64,000 nt of DNA from Filimonas sp. (lineage in GTDB: Bacteria > Bacteroidota > Bacteroidia > Chitinophagales > Chitinophagaceae). Position numbers and translations under genes: made by a program. The stretch spans positions 558,001 to 622,000 of the forward strand of contig JAFKHH010000011.1 in assembly GCA_017306865.1 (NCBI GenBank), written 5' to 3'. Below the pieces are notes generated by a model. That model worked only from the letters and a program-made list of their open reading frames with translations. It did no database searches and was not told the DNA's origin. Positions 1-9,363 of this stretch are shown piece after piece. Position 1 is the stretch's first letter; every line of letters begins with the position of its first letter.

Positions 1-1
1 T

Positions 2-751
2 ATAATAAGAGAAGATTTCGCGGAAGATTTCAAAGCTATTTTCGAACCAAAGCTGAAAGGCAGGATCGAGACAGGCTATGTATTTCAGAAGCTGGACGCA
101 TTTATAGGTGACAGGCAGATACCTGCAGACAGGACTAAGCCGTGGGGCACAGGCCAGGCTGTACTATGCTGCAAAGGCACGGTGAATGAACCTTTCGCAG
201 TTATCAATGCGGACGATTTTTATGGTAAAGATGCTTTTGTAAAAGCGTACAACTTCCTTACGACAAAATGTTCAGATAAAGTTTATTCTGTAATTGCTTA
301 TGAACTGGCAAATACACTTAGTGAAAACGGAAGCGTAAGCCGTGGTGTAATATCGCTGACAGGTAACAAAGAGTTGGCTGGCATTACCGAAAGAACGAAA
401 ATATACAGGGAAAACGATGGTATTGTGTTTGAAGAAGAAGGTGCTGTAGCGCCGCTTGCAGAAGACACTATTGTGAGCATGAACTTCTTCTGTTTTGCAC
501 CTAATTTTATTGACATCTGCGAAAGCCATTTTGGTAAGTTCCTCGATGAAAATATGAGCAACCCGAAAGCTGAATTCCTGATGCCGGCAATGGCTGACAG
601 GTATAAAGCCGAAGGGCATGGTGTAATAGATGTAATTACCACCTCTGCTAAGTGGTTTGGCGTAACCTATAAAGAAGATGCGCCGACTGTAAAAGCCAGC
701 ATAGAAGCGCTGGTAAATGCCGGTGAATATCCTTCCCAGCTTTGGAAATAA
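2..751 (+). CDS. Sugar nucleotidyltransferase, 5' end outside the window
   Basis: The reading frame is open from base 2 to the stop at 751, so the gene begins before the window; the first ATG in view (182) is internal. The translation carries PWGTGQAV followed by VINADDFYG, which is the GT-A nucleotidyltransferase core with its metal-binding aspartates, as in UTP/NTP-sugar-1-phosphate transferases. The usual N-terminal GxGxR-type signature would lie in the roughly 50 residues that are missing. Its role would be to make an NDP-sugar in the cytoplasm. The polysaccharide synthase operon 1 kb downstream is a plausible consumer, but that link is only positional. A hairpin terminator follows at 815-854. 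Confidence 0.85.
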   Translation: MIREDFAEDFKAIFEPKLKGRIETGYVFQKLDAFIGDRQIPADRTKPWGTGQAVLCCKGTVNEPFAVINADDFYGKDAFVKAYNFLTTKCSDKVYSVIAYELANTLSENGSVSRGVISLTGNKELAGITERTKIYRENDGIVFEEEGAVAPLAEDTIVSMNFFCFAPNFIDICESHFGKFLDENMSNPKAEFLMPAMADRYKAEGHGVIDVITTSAKWFGVTYKEDAPTVKASIEALVNAGEYPSQLWK

Positions 752-814
752 CCGACGCATATTAAAAAAAAGCTTAAGGTTTAGAAGACTTACATGTCTT
801 TTGTAAAAATAGTA

Positions 815-854
815 CTACAGCCTGTCGCATATAAGCGATGGGCTGTAGCTTTTT
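815..854 (+). terminator. Rho-independent terminator after the nucleotidyltransferase gene
   Basis: An 8-bp stem CTACAGCC/GGCTGTAG encloses an inner TCGC/GCGA pairing, and CTTTTT follows directly. It sits about 60 bases after the upstream stop codon. Confidence 0.75.
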
Positions 855-928
855 AGCGACTGTCTCTATTTACCCGGATAGTATATGCTCGTACATATAT
901 TCCTACAAGCGCTCTGATAAGGTTTGAT

Positions 929-936
929 TACATTTG
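929..936 (+). promoter_or_regulatory. Possible -7 element for the DgkA-type kinase
   Basis: TACATTTG matches the Bacteroidota -7 form TAnnTTTG, 18 bases before the ATG at 954. No clear TTTG element lies 19-23 bases upstream, so the call is weak and would imply a very short leader. Confidence 0.3.
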
Positions 937-953
937 AGCTTTAAAAAAATGAT

Positions 954-1325
954 ATGCCTGCTTTTATAAAGAGCGTACAGCATGCAACCCGCGGGCTTTT
1001 TATATTTTTCAAAACGGAACGCAATGGCAAAATTCAATTGAGTATATCATTGATGGCGGTTGTGTTAGGCCTATATTTTCACATTACCAGTGCAGAGTGG
1101 TGTTGGGTAATAGTCTCCATAGTGGCAGTTATAGGAATGGAGATGATAAACACGGCCCTTGAGCATTTGTGTAACCTCGTATCACCAGATTATCACCCGG
1201 CCATAAAGAATATTAAAGATATAAGCGCAGGGGCAGTATGGCTGGTGGCAATAGGTGCATTTGTGATCGGGATTTTTGTATTTAGTAAATATATTATACT
1301 GATTATGAATAATATATTATATTAA
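954..1325 (+). CDS. Diacylglycerol kinase (DgkA) family membrane protein
   Basis: This 123-residue protein has the length and three-helix plan of the DgkA/undecaprenol kinase family of inner-membrane lipid kinases. The family signature is read around residues 62-95: MEMINTALEHL, then a KNIKDISAGAVW segment corresponding to the conserved K-x2-KD-xxAxAV helix. The acidic residue usual a few positions after NTA(I/L)E is replaced by Asn (LCNLV). Hydrophobic helices lie near residues 28-50, 52-70 and 90-118. In Bacteroidota such proteins commonly phosphorylate undecaprenol or diacylglycerol; the substrate cannot be told here. It is a single gene, separated by a terminator upstream and a 369-base spacer downstream. 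Confidence 0.85.
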   Translation: MPAFIKSVQHATRGLFIFFKTERNGKIQLSISLMAVVLGLYFHITSAEWCWVIVSIVAVIGMEMINTALEHLCNLVSPDYHPAIKNIKDISAGAVWLVAIGAFVIGIFVFSKYIILIMNNILY

Positions 1326-1694
1326 TGCACTATTTTGCAGTGGTTCCGGTTTTCAATTACACCAATAATCAAAACTATGCTGTAAGTCAAAAACGAAAAA
1401 GCCTTTATCGCGCACATGACTAAAGTCAAATAAACGGGAAAAGTAAATTGAGCTGACAAAAGTTTTGTGCTACATTTTATTCATTGTTGCTTCCTCTTAA
1501 TAACACCCTTCTGAATTATTACTTACTTGTGTTGTGGACATTATAACGGTATTAAAATGATTTAATTTGTTATTAAATCAAATCCTTAGTGTAGCAAAGG
1601 CTCGTAAGTATAGTAAATTTGTCTAATCCATTATCCTTCTACGAAAAGCTGATAGCGTATTCGCTATAGTTGTATATCCATTTAAAAACTAATT
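1326..1694. other. Spacer of 369 bases upstream of the exopolysaccharide operon
   Basis: AT-rich non-coding interval with no credible ORF. The only feature I can support is the promoter-like element at 1614-1621. It is one of the few long spacers in the window without the dispersed repeat families. Confidence 0.5.
1614..1621 (+). promoter_or_regulatory. Candidate -7 element of the receiver/HEAT/GT2/YaiO operon
   Basis: TAAATTTG fits the Bacteroidota TAnnTTTG -7 form and lies 73 bases before the ATG at 1695. A degenerate TTAG is found about where the -33 element should be (1586-1589). This is the only good match in the spacer. Confidence 0.4.
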
Positions 1695-2084
1695 ATGACA
1701 GGAGCCAATAAGGAGTATAAGATACTCTTGATTGAGGACGATGAGATAATGCTGAAAGTAACAGAGCGCATCCTTTTAAAGGAAGGGTTTAAAGTGATCG
1801 TTGCACAGAATGGCAAAGAGGCGTTACAAAAAGTAGAAGAGAAAGACTATGATATGGTGATTACCGATCTGATGATGCCTTATGCCAACGGCTTTGAAAT
1901 TATCAGCAAGATAAAAGGCGATAGCTATGGCGCAAATATTCCCATCATCATCGTGTCATCGCTTGGTAATGAAGACTCTATTATGGAAGGTTTTAGATTA
2001 GGTGTGGATGATTTTTTGAAAAAACCGATCATGGCAGGAGAACTGTTGATACGCGTAAAGCGTTTGCTTGCCAGGAAATTATAA
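1695..2084 (+). CDS. Single-domain response regulator (receiver only)
   Basis: The 129 residues form one CheY-like receiver: acidic pair in LLIEDDE, phosphoacceptor Asp58 in MVITDLMMP, the switch Ser in IIIVSSLG and the conserved Lys in FLKKP. No output domain follows. It is the first gene of an operon: the HEAT-repeat gene starts 9 bases after its stop, and the two GT2 synthases and the YaiO barrel protein follow on the same strand. A stand-alone receiver at the head of a polysaccharide operon suggests control of synthase activity through protein contact rather than transcription, possibly through the HEAT protein; this is inference. No cognate kinase is adjacent. Confidence 0.9.
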   Translation: MTGANKEYKILLIEDDEIMLKVTERILLKEGFKVIVAQNGKEALQKVEEKDYDMVITDLMMPYANGFEIISKIKGDSYGANIPIIIVSSLGNEDSIMEGFRLGVDDFLKKPIMAGELLIRVKRLLARKL

Positions 2085-2093
2085 TAAATAACT

Positions 2094-3254
2094 ATGTTGT
2101 TGCTTGAGGCTTTTTTCGCCCCCTTCTTCAGGCGCTATTTCTACTATTTTGATAGCTACCCCTTAGTTATACAAATAGCCATTTTTCTTACTGTTGTAGC
2201 TATTGTATCAACAGTAATAGCATACGCTTCCATCCTGTACAGACGGTACAGGGGCAGCAGGCACGATAAAAAAATAGCGCGGATCAATCCCTTATTGGAT
2301 GAAATACTTACCGAGTCCATTATACTTAATGATGATCTTGCAGAAGGCAAACCGGTAGAGGAGATACCATTGCCTTTGGAAAAATTTGATAGGCCGAGAT
2401 TTAAAACGCCTTTTGCCCGCCAGGCTATTATAGAACGCCTGATCCACTACCGCAAAAACTTCTCCGGGGATATTGGTTTGCTTTTAAGAAAACTATATAT
2501 AGAACTCGGGCTTGAAAAAGAGTCGTTTGGTAAATTGAAATCCTTTAAATGGGATCGCAAAGTAAAGTCGCTCATAGAATTGACTGCGATGGATATGTCT
2601 ATTGCCGACGTAAACATACTACCGCTTACCAATAGTAAGAACAGGGAGCTGAGGGCAGAAGCCAGGCACGCGTATATTAAACTGAGTAAGAACGAACCAT
2701 TCAAGTTTTTTGATGTCGTAAGTGAGCCATTGCTTATGTGGGATCAGTTGGAACTGTTTAAAATTATTACCACAACTAAAGATATTTCTATTCCCAACTT
2801 TGCAAGATGGGTTACTTATTCCAGTAATAAAAGCGTGGTTGCCTTTTGCCTGAAACTGATCGTGCATTACAATCAGCAGGAGGCGGTTCCATCCATCATC
2901 AAGTTACTGGACAATAAAGACCATTACCTGCGTAGTAATGCTATTAACGCGCTGGGCAAATTAAAAGCTGATGAGGCAGAAGATAAACTGGTGCAGATCT
3001 ATAGCAGCCAGCCACTCGACTGCCAGTTGGAAATACTGAAAGCGATAGGGAGAATGGGTACAGGTAAAAACCTGACCTTCCTGCGACAGGAGTTTCTTCG
3101 CTCTTCAGATTTCGACATCCGCAAAAATGCAGCTAAGTCTATTATCAGCCATAAGCAGCATAGTGAAGAAATGCTGGGCGAGCTGCTGGATACAGCCACT
3201 GCCGAAAACAAGCTGATCCTGAAACATTGCATGAACCCCTTAATTAAGTACTGA
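2094..3254 (+). CDS. Membrane-anchored HEAT-repeat protein
   Basis: The 386-residue protein has one N-terminal membrane helix (about residues 24-48) followed by a basic stretch, so the body should be cytoplasmic. The C-terminal part (about 250-380) reads as HEAT/PBS-lyase-type helical repeats, including a NKDHYLRSNAINALGKL unit and a later FDIRKNAAKSIISH unit. HEAT arrays are protein-binding scaffolds. The stop codon overlaps the next gene's start by one base (TGATG at 3252-3256), which suggests translational coupling to the first GT2 synthase. A reasonable guess is an adaptor joining the receiver protein (1695) to the synthases. No enzymatic motif was seen. Confidence 0.8.
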   Translation: MLLLEAFFAPFFRRYFYYFDSYPLVIQIAIFLTVVAIVSTVIAYASILYRRYRGSRHDKKIARINPLLDEILTESIILNDDLAEGKPVEEIPLPLEKFDRPRFKTPFARQAIIERLIHYRKNFSGDIGLLLRKLYIELGLEKESFGKLKSFKWDRKVKSLIELTAMDMSIADVNILPLTNSKNRELRAEARHAYIKLSKNEPFKFFDVVSEPLLMWDQLELFKIITTTKDISIPNFARWVTYSSNKSVVAFCLKLIVHYNQQEAVPSIIKLLDNKDHYLRSNAINALGKLKADEAEDKLVQIYSSQPLDCQLEILKAIGRMGTGKNLTFLRQEFLRSSDFDIRKNAAKSIISHKQHSEEMLGELLDTATAENKLILKHCMNPLIKY

Positions 3255-4732
3255 TGGAGGAGACAATCTGGGAACATGTGCAGGACTTTTTTGAAGGAGC
3301 CGTATTTGTTTACGGTACAACGCTGCTTGTCGTGTATGCGTTGCTGGCTATTATGTCCCTCATTGCCATTACCAGATTTAAAAGACGCGAGAAAAATATT
3401 GATGATGAAAAAATGCTCGGGTCACCAATTGCACCGGGTATCTCTGTTATAGCGCCTGCATTCAATGAAGGATTAACCATCATCGGCAACGTTCGTTCAT
3501 TACTTACGCTCAACTACCCGCACTTTGAAATTATCATTGTGAACGATGGTAGCAGCGATGATACGCTGGAGCAAATGATAGTAGAGTTTGAACTGGTAAA
3601 AGTAGATTTTGCTTTCAGCGCAAGGATCAAAACGCAACCTGTAAGGGGGGTATATAAATCAACTAATTCGGCTTACTCCAAATTGCTTGTCATAGATAAA
3701 GTAAATGGTAAGAGTAAAGCTGACGCAGTAAACGCCGCAATCAATATTGCCACATTCAATTACTTTTTGTGTACAGATGTGGACTGCATCCTGGAGAAAA
3801 ATACATTGCTGAAGCTGATAAAGCCGGTAATGTCGGAAGAAAAGAAACGCGTGATTGCTACAGGTGCTACGTTGCGCATGGTAAACTCATGTGACGTGGA
3901 CGAAGGTGTAATTACGCGTGTGCGTCCGCCGCGCCAGATACTGCCGCGCTTCCAGGAAATGGAATACCTGCGTGCATTTGTATTAGGTAAAATGGGCTGG
4001 AGCTGGATCAACTGCGTGCCCAACGTGTCTGGTGGCCTCGGCCTCTTCGATAAAGAAGTTGCCATCAAAGCCGGTGGATATGATCACAAATCTTTTGGCG
4101 AAGATATGGAGCTGATGACGCGCATGGTGCGCTATGCGTATGATAACAAGATTGACTACGCCATCCGCTACATACCTATTACTTTATGCTGGACAGAAGG
4201 CCCATCTACTGTGAAGATCTTTATGCGTCAGCGTACAAGATGGAGCAGAGGCTTGTCGCAGCTTATGTTTGCGCATATAAAAATGTTGTTCAATCCGAGA
4301 TATGGAAGAATGGGATTGATCGTTTTTCCGTACAACTTCTTCTTTGAGCTGCTTGCACCGATCATTGAGTTCTTAGGCGTTATCTACTATATCGTACTTA
4401 TTTGCCTGGGCATGATCAACTGGCACTTTGCTATACTGTTGCTCATTTTCGTATATACCTATTCTATTATGATCTCTACTACAGCCATCCTGTGGGACCA
4501 GATCACTTTCCGGTACTATAAATCGTGGAAAGAAGTAGCCAGCCTTTGTGTAATGCCTTTTTATGAAATGATATTGTACCACCCGATGATCATGGTATTT
4601 GCACTGCGTGGATATTACTACTTTCTTACAGGTAAAAAACATACATGGGGCAATATGCAGCGAAAAGGATTTAATACAACTGCCGCTAAAATGGCAACAG
4701 CAAATAATAACAATACACAGGCCGTTAAATAA
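3254..4732 (+). CDS. Processive membrane glycosyltransferase, family 2 (first of two)
   Basis: The 492 residues show the synthase plan of the cellulose/hyaluronan/PNAG synthase group. A membrane helix lies near residues 18-38. The GT-A domain has APAFNEG, VNDGSSDDT, the DxD in TDVDC, the catalytic-base motif GEDMEL and RQRTRW (the Q/RxxRW processivity motif). About four membrane helices close the C terminus. No PilZ domain is present. It should polymerise an NDP-sugar in the inner membrane and thread the chain outward. It overlaps the HEAT gene by one base and precedes a close paralogue by 11 bases. The nature of the sugar cannot be read from the sequence. Confidence 0.9.
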   Translation: MEETIWEHVQDFFEGAVFVYGTTLLVVYALLAIMSLIAITRFKRREKNIDDEKMLGSPIAPGISVIAPAFNEGLTIIGNVRSLLTLNYPHFEIIIVNDGSSDDTLEQMIVEFELVKVDFAFSARIKTQPVRGVYKSTNSAYSKLLVIDKVNGKSKADAVNAAINIATFNYFLCTDVDCILEKNTLLKLIKPVMSEEKKRVIATGATLRMVNSCDVDEGVITRVRPPRQILPRFQEMEYLRAFVLGKMGWSWINCVPNVSGGLGLFDKEVAIKAGGYDHKSFGEDMELMTRMVRYAYDNKIDYAIRYIPITLCWTEGPSTVKIFMRQRTRWSRGLSQLMFAHIKMLFNPRYGRMGLIVFPYNFFFELLAPIIEFLGVIYYIVLICLGMINWHFAILLLIFVYTYSIMISTTAILWDQITFRYYKSWKEVASLCVMPFYEMILYHPMIMVFALRGYYYFLTGKKHTWGNMQRKGFNTTAAKMATANNNNTQAVK

Positions 4733-4743
4733 ACAGGACAGCG

Positions 4744-6255
4744 ATGGAACAAACAACGATCTGGCAACATATTTCGAATTTTTTTGAAGGCACTGTTTTC
4801 GTGTACGGTGTCAGCATGCTGCTGATGTATGCAGTGCTGGCTGTGCTGTCGTTCATCTCTATACGCATGTTCCAGAAAAAAGCGAGCTATGCGGATTATA
4901 CTAAAATATTAGGTTCATCGCTGGCGCCGGGCATTTCGGTAATAGCGCCCGCATTCAACGAAGGTGTAACCATTATCTCCAATGTACGTTCACTACTTAC
5001 GCTCAACTATCCAAAGTTTGAAGTGATCATTATCAACGATGGTAGCACCGATGATACGTTGCAAAAAATGATCAGTGAGTTCGAAATGGTAGAAGTAGAA
5101 TTTGCCTATAATGAGAAGATCGTAAGCCAGCCGGTAAAAAGAATATTCAAATCTACCAACCGAGCGTATGAAAAACTGATGGTTATAGATAAAGTGAACG
5201 GTAAGAGTAAAGCCGATGCTTCTAATGCAGGCATCAATGCCGCCGCTTTCGATTACTTCCTTTGTACAGACGTAGACTGTATCATTGAAAAAGATACACT
5301 GCTGCGCATGATCAAACCATTTATGGATGAGGAAGCCAAGAAGACCAAAGAGATGGGCGAGCCCTGCCCTGAGTGTGGTTACAGGCATGTGATAGAAGAT
5401 AGCCGTCGCGTAATAGCAACCGGTGCCACACTTCGCATTGCGAACTCGTGTGAAATAGATGAGGGAGTGATTACACGCGTGCGCCCGCCGCGCAAATGGC
5501 TGCCACGCTTCCAGGAAATGGAGTATATACGTGCATACGTATTGGGTAAAATGGGCTGGAGCTTTATAAACTGCGTACCGAACGTATCCGGTGGTCTTGG
5601 ATTATTTGATAAAGAAATTGCCATCAAAGCCGGAGGGTATGATCATAAATCTTTTGGTGAGGATATGGACCTTGTTACGCGCATGTGTAGTTACATGCGT
5701 AACAACAAGCTGAAATATGCTATCCGTTACATTCCTACTACTCAATGCTGGACAGAAGGCCCGCCAAACATGAAAGTCTTCAGCAGGCAACGTACAAGGT
5801 GGGGGCGTGGTTTGTTCCAGATCATGGCTATTCATAAAAAGATCATCTTCAATCCCCGTTATGGAAGATTAGGGTTAGTCGTATTCCCTTACAACTTATT
5901 CTTTGAATTCCTTGCGCCGATCATCGAAGGCATGGGTATTCTTTATTATCTCTACATTATCGTAACAGGGCAGATCAACTGGCCTTTTGCAAAAATATTA
6001 TTGCTGTTTGTGTTCACCTATTCTGTTATGATCACCACACTGGCTGTTTTGTGGGATCAGATCACCTACAGGCATTATAAAACATGGCGCGAAGTATTAG
6101 GTCTTTGTTTAATGGCCTTTCTTGAGCCGTTTATCTACCACCCACTGATCGTTGTATTTGCATTAAGAGGTTATTTCTTCTTTATCACCAACCGGAAACA
6201 CGTTTGGGGTAACATGCAACGCCAGGGCTTTGGTAAAAAACCACAGGCTGTATAA
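4744..6255 (+). CDS. Processive membrane glycosyltransferase, family 2 (second of two)
   Basis: This 503-residue protein is a clear tandem paralogue of the gene before it, sharing the N-terminal helix, APAFNEG, NDGSTDDT, TDVDC, GEDMDL, RQRTRWGRGL and the C-terminal membrane segments, as well as the near-identical ending HxWGNMQRxGF. It differs by an insertion of about 20 residues near residue 200-215 containing CPECGYRH, a C-x2-C with a nearby His that could bind zinc. Retention of all catalytic motifs in both copies suggests two working synthases, perhaps a heteromer or alternating sugars. It lies 11 bases after the first synthase and 85 bases before the YaiO protein. Confidence 0.9.
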   Translation: MEQTTIWQHISNFFEGTVFVYGVSMLLMYAVLAVLSFISIRMFQKKASYADYTKILGSSLAPGISVIAPAFNEGVTIISNVRSLLTLNYPKFEVIIINDGSTDDTLQKMISEFEMVEVEFAYNEKIVSQPVKRIFKSTNRAYEKLMVIDKVNGKSKADASNAGINAAAFDYFLCTDVDCIIEKDTLLRMIKPFMDEEAKKTKEMGEPCPECGYRHVIEDSRRVIATGATLRIANSCEIDEGVITRVRPPRKWLPRFQEMEYIRAYVLGKMGWSFINCVPNVSGGLGLFDKEIAIKAGGYDHKSFGEDMDLVTRMCSYMRNNKLKYAIRYIPTTQCWTEGPPNMKVFSRQRTRWGRGLFQIMAIHKKIIFNPRYGRLGLVVFPYNLFFEFLAPIIEGMGILYYLYIIVTGQINWPFAKILLLFVFTYSVMITTLAVLWDQITYRHYKTWREVLGLCLMAFLEPFIYHPLIVVFALRGYFFFITNRKHVWGNMQRQGFGKKPQAV

Positions 6256-6330
6256 GGTGCAAGGCATAAGGTAAAAGGTATGAGGCATAAAAGCCTTACA
6301 CCTTATCGCTTATTCCTCCTGCCTTTTCAA
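6256..6330. repeat. Purine-rich AAGGCATAAGGT-type repeat within the operon
   Basis: The spacer between the second synthase and the YaiO gene holds iterations of AAGGCATAAGGT / AAAGGTATGAGGC followed by complementary GCCTTACACCTTAT, so it can fold. Related tracts occur at 23890-23932 and 57708-57772. Confidence 0.5.
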
Positions 6331-6340
6331 AATATAACGT

Positions 6341-9265
6341 ATGTTCAAATTAATGAAAGTGAGCGGCGTGGTTGTGCTGCTGTCCATGCTGCTTATGCTC
6401 GGCGCAACCGTATCCGCACAAGGTGTCAGAAAAAGGCGTGAAGATCTCAACGTAGATGACATGCTTGCACTGGCTACCAAAAACATGAAGAGTAAGAACT
6501 ATCAGCAGGCTATTGCATACTGCCGTGAAGGCTTATCAAGACGTCCTGATTATTCTGATCTGCACTATGTATTGGGCAGGCTCTTTATGCTGACCAATAA
6601 GCCGGATAGTGCTAAAATGGAGTTCAATATAGTATTGCAGCAAAATCCGCGTTATCACGATGCGTATTTCTCCGCCATCTCATTAGAGCAGGGAAGATTG
6701 CATTACGAAGAAGCGCTTTGTTATGCAGATGACGCGTTGTATTATTTCCCGAACGACAGGGAGTTTATGTTGAAAAAAATGGCCTTGCTGGCTGCCGTAA
6801 AAGACTCCAAATACACAGATGACTACGCAGAAAGCATGCGTGATAAATTCCCCACAGATACGGCTGTATTGACATTGTTCATTAACTATAAACTGGACCG
6901 TGCCGCAAAATTTGTAAAACAGGGCTTGAACAGCCGCGCGTTGTATGATCTCGAAAGTGTACTGGCGCAAGACCCCTACAATAAAGATGCGTTGGAATAC
7001 GTCGTATTTGTTTCCAACAGGATGCAGTTGTTTGATAAATCACTTTCTTATGTCAACAACGCATTATTCTTAAAGCCGAACGACTATGAGCTATTGATGA
7101 AAAAAATACTCATTCTCGATGCGATGCACAATTACCCGGAAGCTATTGAAGTCATTCACCAGGCGCAAAAAATATACCCGGCAGATAGCAAACTCAGCCA
7201 ATTGGAGATCAGCTCAAGAATGGATGCCGGTGCGTACTACCTTGCGCATGATTCTTATGTACAGTTTTCCGCTGTATTGGAAAAGCAACCATCCAACAGG
7301 GAAGCATTGAATTATCTCATTAATATGAGTTACTCGCGCGGTGCATATGCAGAGTCTTTAGGATGGCTGAACAAAGCACTCAAATATTATCCGTCTGACC
7401 GCCTGCTGCTAACAAAGAAAGCGGGCGTGTTGGAGGCTACTGGTAAATACGGACAGGCTACAGGGGTAATAGAAAAGCTCTATACCGCTTATCCTAATGG
7501 ATACGGGTATCGTGAAACATACCTGGACTTGCTGGTAAGGTCGGGTAAAGATTTTTATCAGCAGGAGTTGTATGATAGTGCAGCAGTACTTTATAAGAAG
7601 GCAATAGCAGTAGACCCGTCAAACCACGATGCGCTTAACTATTTAGTGATAACACAGGAGCGTCAGAAAAAATATAAAGAGGCTTTGCAAAACCTGGATA
7701 AAATGGCCGCATTCTATCCGAAGGAAGAAGCGGATATTTTATTCAGGAAACAGAACATATTGCAGCTATACAGGCGAATACCGGATGCCGAAGAAACGCT
7801 GTACTACCTGATAGAAAAATATCCGGCAGAGACGAAGTACAAAGAAGCATTGGCTGATCTGAAATATACTACCGGGCGCGCGTACCTGCAGGACGAACAG
7901 TTCGAAACTGCACGCGAAGAGTTTAACTATGTGTTATCTGTAAGACCTGACGATATAGATGTGCTGAACTATATGATCAATATAGAAAGCGCTACGCAGC
8001 AGTATGACTCTGCCATGTTCTATATAGACCGTGCTATTGCACTTAGCCCTGTAACGAACAAAGACCTGCTGCTGAAAAAAGCGGCAACGTATGAGGCTAT
8101 GAAGCAGTATAAAGAAGCGTATGCTATAACCGGCGATCTGTATAAACGTTATCCATATAATGCAAAGATCAAATCGGCTTACGTAGATGCGATCATTGCC
8201 TCAGGCGTTTCTTACCGCAACAGAAACATACAGGATACCGCATTGATAGAGTTTGGAAAAGCATTGTCTATCCAGCCAAAAGATTCTACTGCGCTGATGT
8301 ACTCCATCAACCTGCTTAACTCCATGAACCAGTATGATACAGCACTGGCGCTGGTAAATAAAGGGCTGATCTATTATCCTGATAATTTATATTTCCTCAT
8401 GAAAAAAGCGGTGCTGCTGGAGAACAAACAAATGTTCCCTGAAGCTGCTTTGTATGCAGATACGGTAGCAAAACGCAACCCTACACCAGGCAATATTGAT
8501 TACGCTTCTTACCTGAAGAGCAAACAATTGAAAAACCAATTTGGCTTAATGTTCCTCAGCTCTACGTACGATTACAACCAGCTAAGGACACATGCCAACA
8601 TCGGTACAATAGAATACACGCGTTTTAAAAGCAAAGGAACTACATTCAGCACTCGCTTAAACTTTGCAGGCCGTCCAACAGGAACGGGCATACAGTTAGA
8701 GTTAGAAACATATTATACGCACAACAAAAAATGGAGCTCGTTTGCAAACGTTTCTTTTGCAAACCAGGTTGTATTCCCTAAGATAAGATTAGCCTATTCA
8801 CTCTTCCACAACTTTAAGCATGCGTGGGAAGGGGAGCTTGGATTACGTTACTTAAATTTTGATACAACATCCACACTCTCCGTAGTTGGGTCTGTTGCAA
8901 AAACGATAGGTGATTTCTGGATCAATGTACGCGGTTACCTGACAATCGTAAAAACGCTGGATAAGTCACAGGGCAATGTGCCGTTGGATAAATCCGCGAC
9001 GATCCTTGCCAGGCAATATATAACTAAAACAGATTATCTGCGTGCAAGCATAGGCATAGGAAGTTCGCCGGATGAATTTAGCCGTAATTTCCAGTTTGTA
9101 AACAATGTGGGCATTACCACGTACAGTATTGGTGTCGGGTATTACAAAGTATTTAACTACCGGAATACGCTTGGTATAAATGGCGACTGGTATAACCAGA
9201 AGGTTACACCGGATACGTATCGTAACCAGTATGATATTTATGTCAGCTTTCAGCGCAAGTTTTAA
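6341..9265 (+). CDS. TPR protein with C-terminal YaiO-type outer-membrane beta-barrel
   Basis: The 974-residue protein starts with a signal peptide (cleavage after ATVSAQ, about residue 27). A long array of TPR units follows (about 33-720; recurrent patterns of the type ALxYYPxDxxLLxKKAxxLE). The last about 240 residues are a beta-barrel resembling the YaiO family and end in Phe, the usual signal for outer-membrane insertion. The plan matches the PgaA, BcsC and NfrA exporters: periplasmic TPR scaffold plus pore. With the two GT2 synthases upstream it makes an inner-to-outer-membrane polysaccharide export route. Of the known pairs, E. coli NfrA/NfrB (YaiO-domain protein plus GT2 synthase) is the nearest in architecture. 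It is the last gene of the operon. Confidence 0.88.
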   Translation: MFKLMKVSGVVVLLSMLLMLGATVSAQGVRKRREDLNVDDMLALATKNMKSKNYQQAIAYCREGLSRRPDYSDLHYVLGRLFMLTNKPDSAKMEFNIVLQQNPRYHDAYFSAISLEQGRLHYEEALCYADDALYYFPNDREFMLKKMALLAAVKDSKYTDDYAESMRDKFPTDTAVLTLFINYKLDRAAKFVKQGLNSRALYDLESVLAQDPYNKDALEYVVFVSNRMQLFDKSLSYVNNALFLKPNDYELLMKKILILDAMHNYPEAIEVIHQAQKIYPADSKLSQLEISSRMDAGAYYLAHDSYVQFSAVLEKQPSNREALNYLINMSYSRGAYAESLGWLNKALKYYPSDRLLLTKKAGVLEATGKYGQATGVIEKLYTAYPNGYGYRETYLDLLVRSGKDFYQQELYDSAAVLYKKAIAVDPSNHDALNYLVITQERQKKYKEALQNLDKMAAFYPKEEADILFRKQNILQLYRRIPDAEETLYYLIEKYPAETKYKEALADLKYTTGRAYLQDEQFETAREEFNYVLSVRPDDIDVLNYMINIESATQQYDSAMFYIDRAIALSPVTNKDLLLKKAATYEAMKQYKEAYAITGDLYKRYPYNAKIKSAYVDAIIASGVSYRNRNIQDTALIEFGKALSIQPKDSTALMYSINLLNSMNQYDTALALVNKGLIYYPDNLYFLMKKAVLLENKQMFPEAALYADTVAKRNPTPGNIDYASYLKSKQLKNQFGLMFLSSTYDYNQLRTHANIGTIEYTRFKSKGTTFSTRLNFAGRPTGTGIQLELETYYTHNKKWSSFANVSFANQVVFPKIRLAYSLFHNFKHAWEGELGLRYLNFDTTSTLSVVGSVAKTIGDFWINVRGYLTIVKTLDKSQGNVPLDKSATILARQYITKTDYLRASIGIGSSPDEFSRNFQFVNNVGITTYSIGVGYYKVFNYRNTLGINGDWYNQKVTPDTYRNQYDIYVSFQRKF

Positions 9266-9277
9266 TTGGGTGAAGAA

Positions 9278-9331
9278 GATCGAAGCGAAGGCAAACGTGA
9301 GCCGTGAGACGGCAATCGTGAAGGGGCTTAC
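9278..9331 (+). repeat. 54-bp inverted repeat, left copy
   Basis: Starts GATCGAAGCGAAGG and ends GGGCTTAC. The reverse complement of 11993-12046 matches it at 50 of 54 positions, so the pair brackets the DUF4838 gene. Shorter related copies (core CGTGAGACGG and TCGTGAA) occur at 24688-24720 and 43960-44022. Confidence 0.85.
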
Positions 9332-9363
9332 TCTCTTTGTGTTCTCTGCGTATCCTTTTGCGT

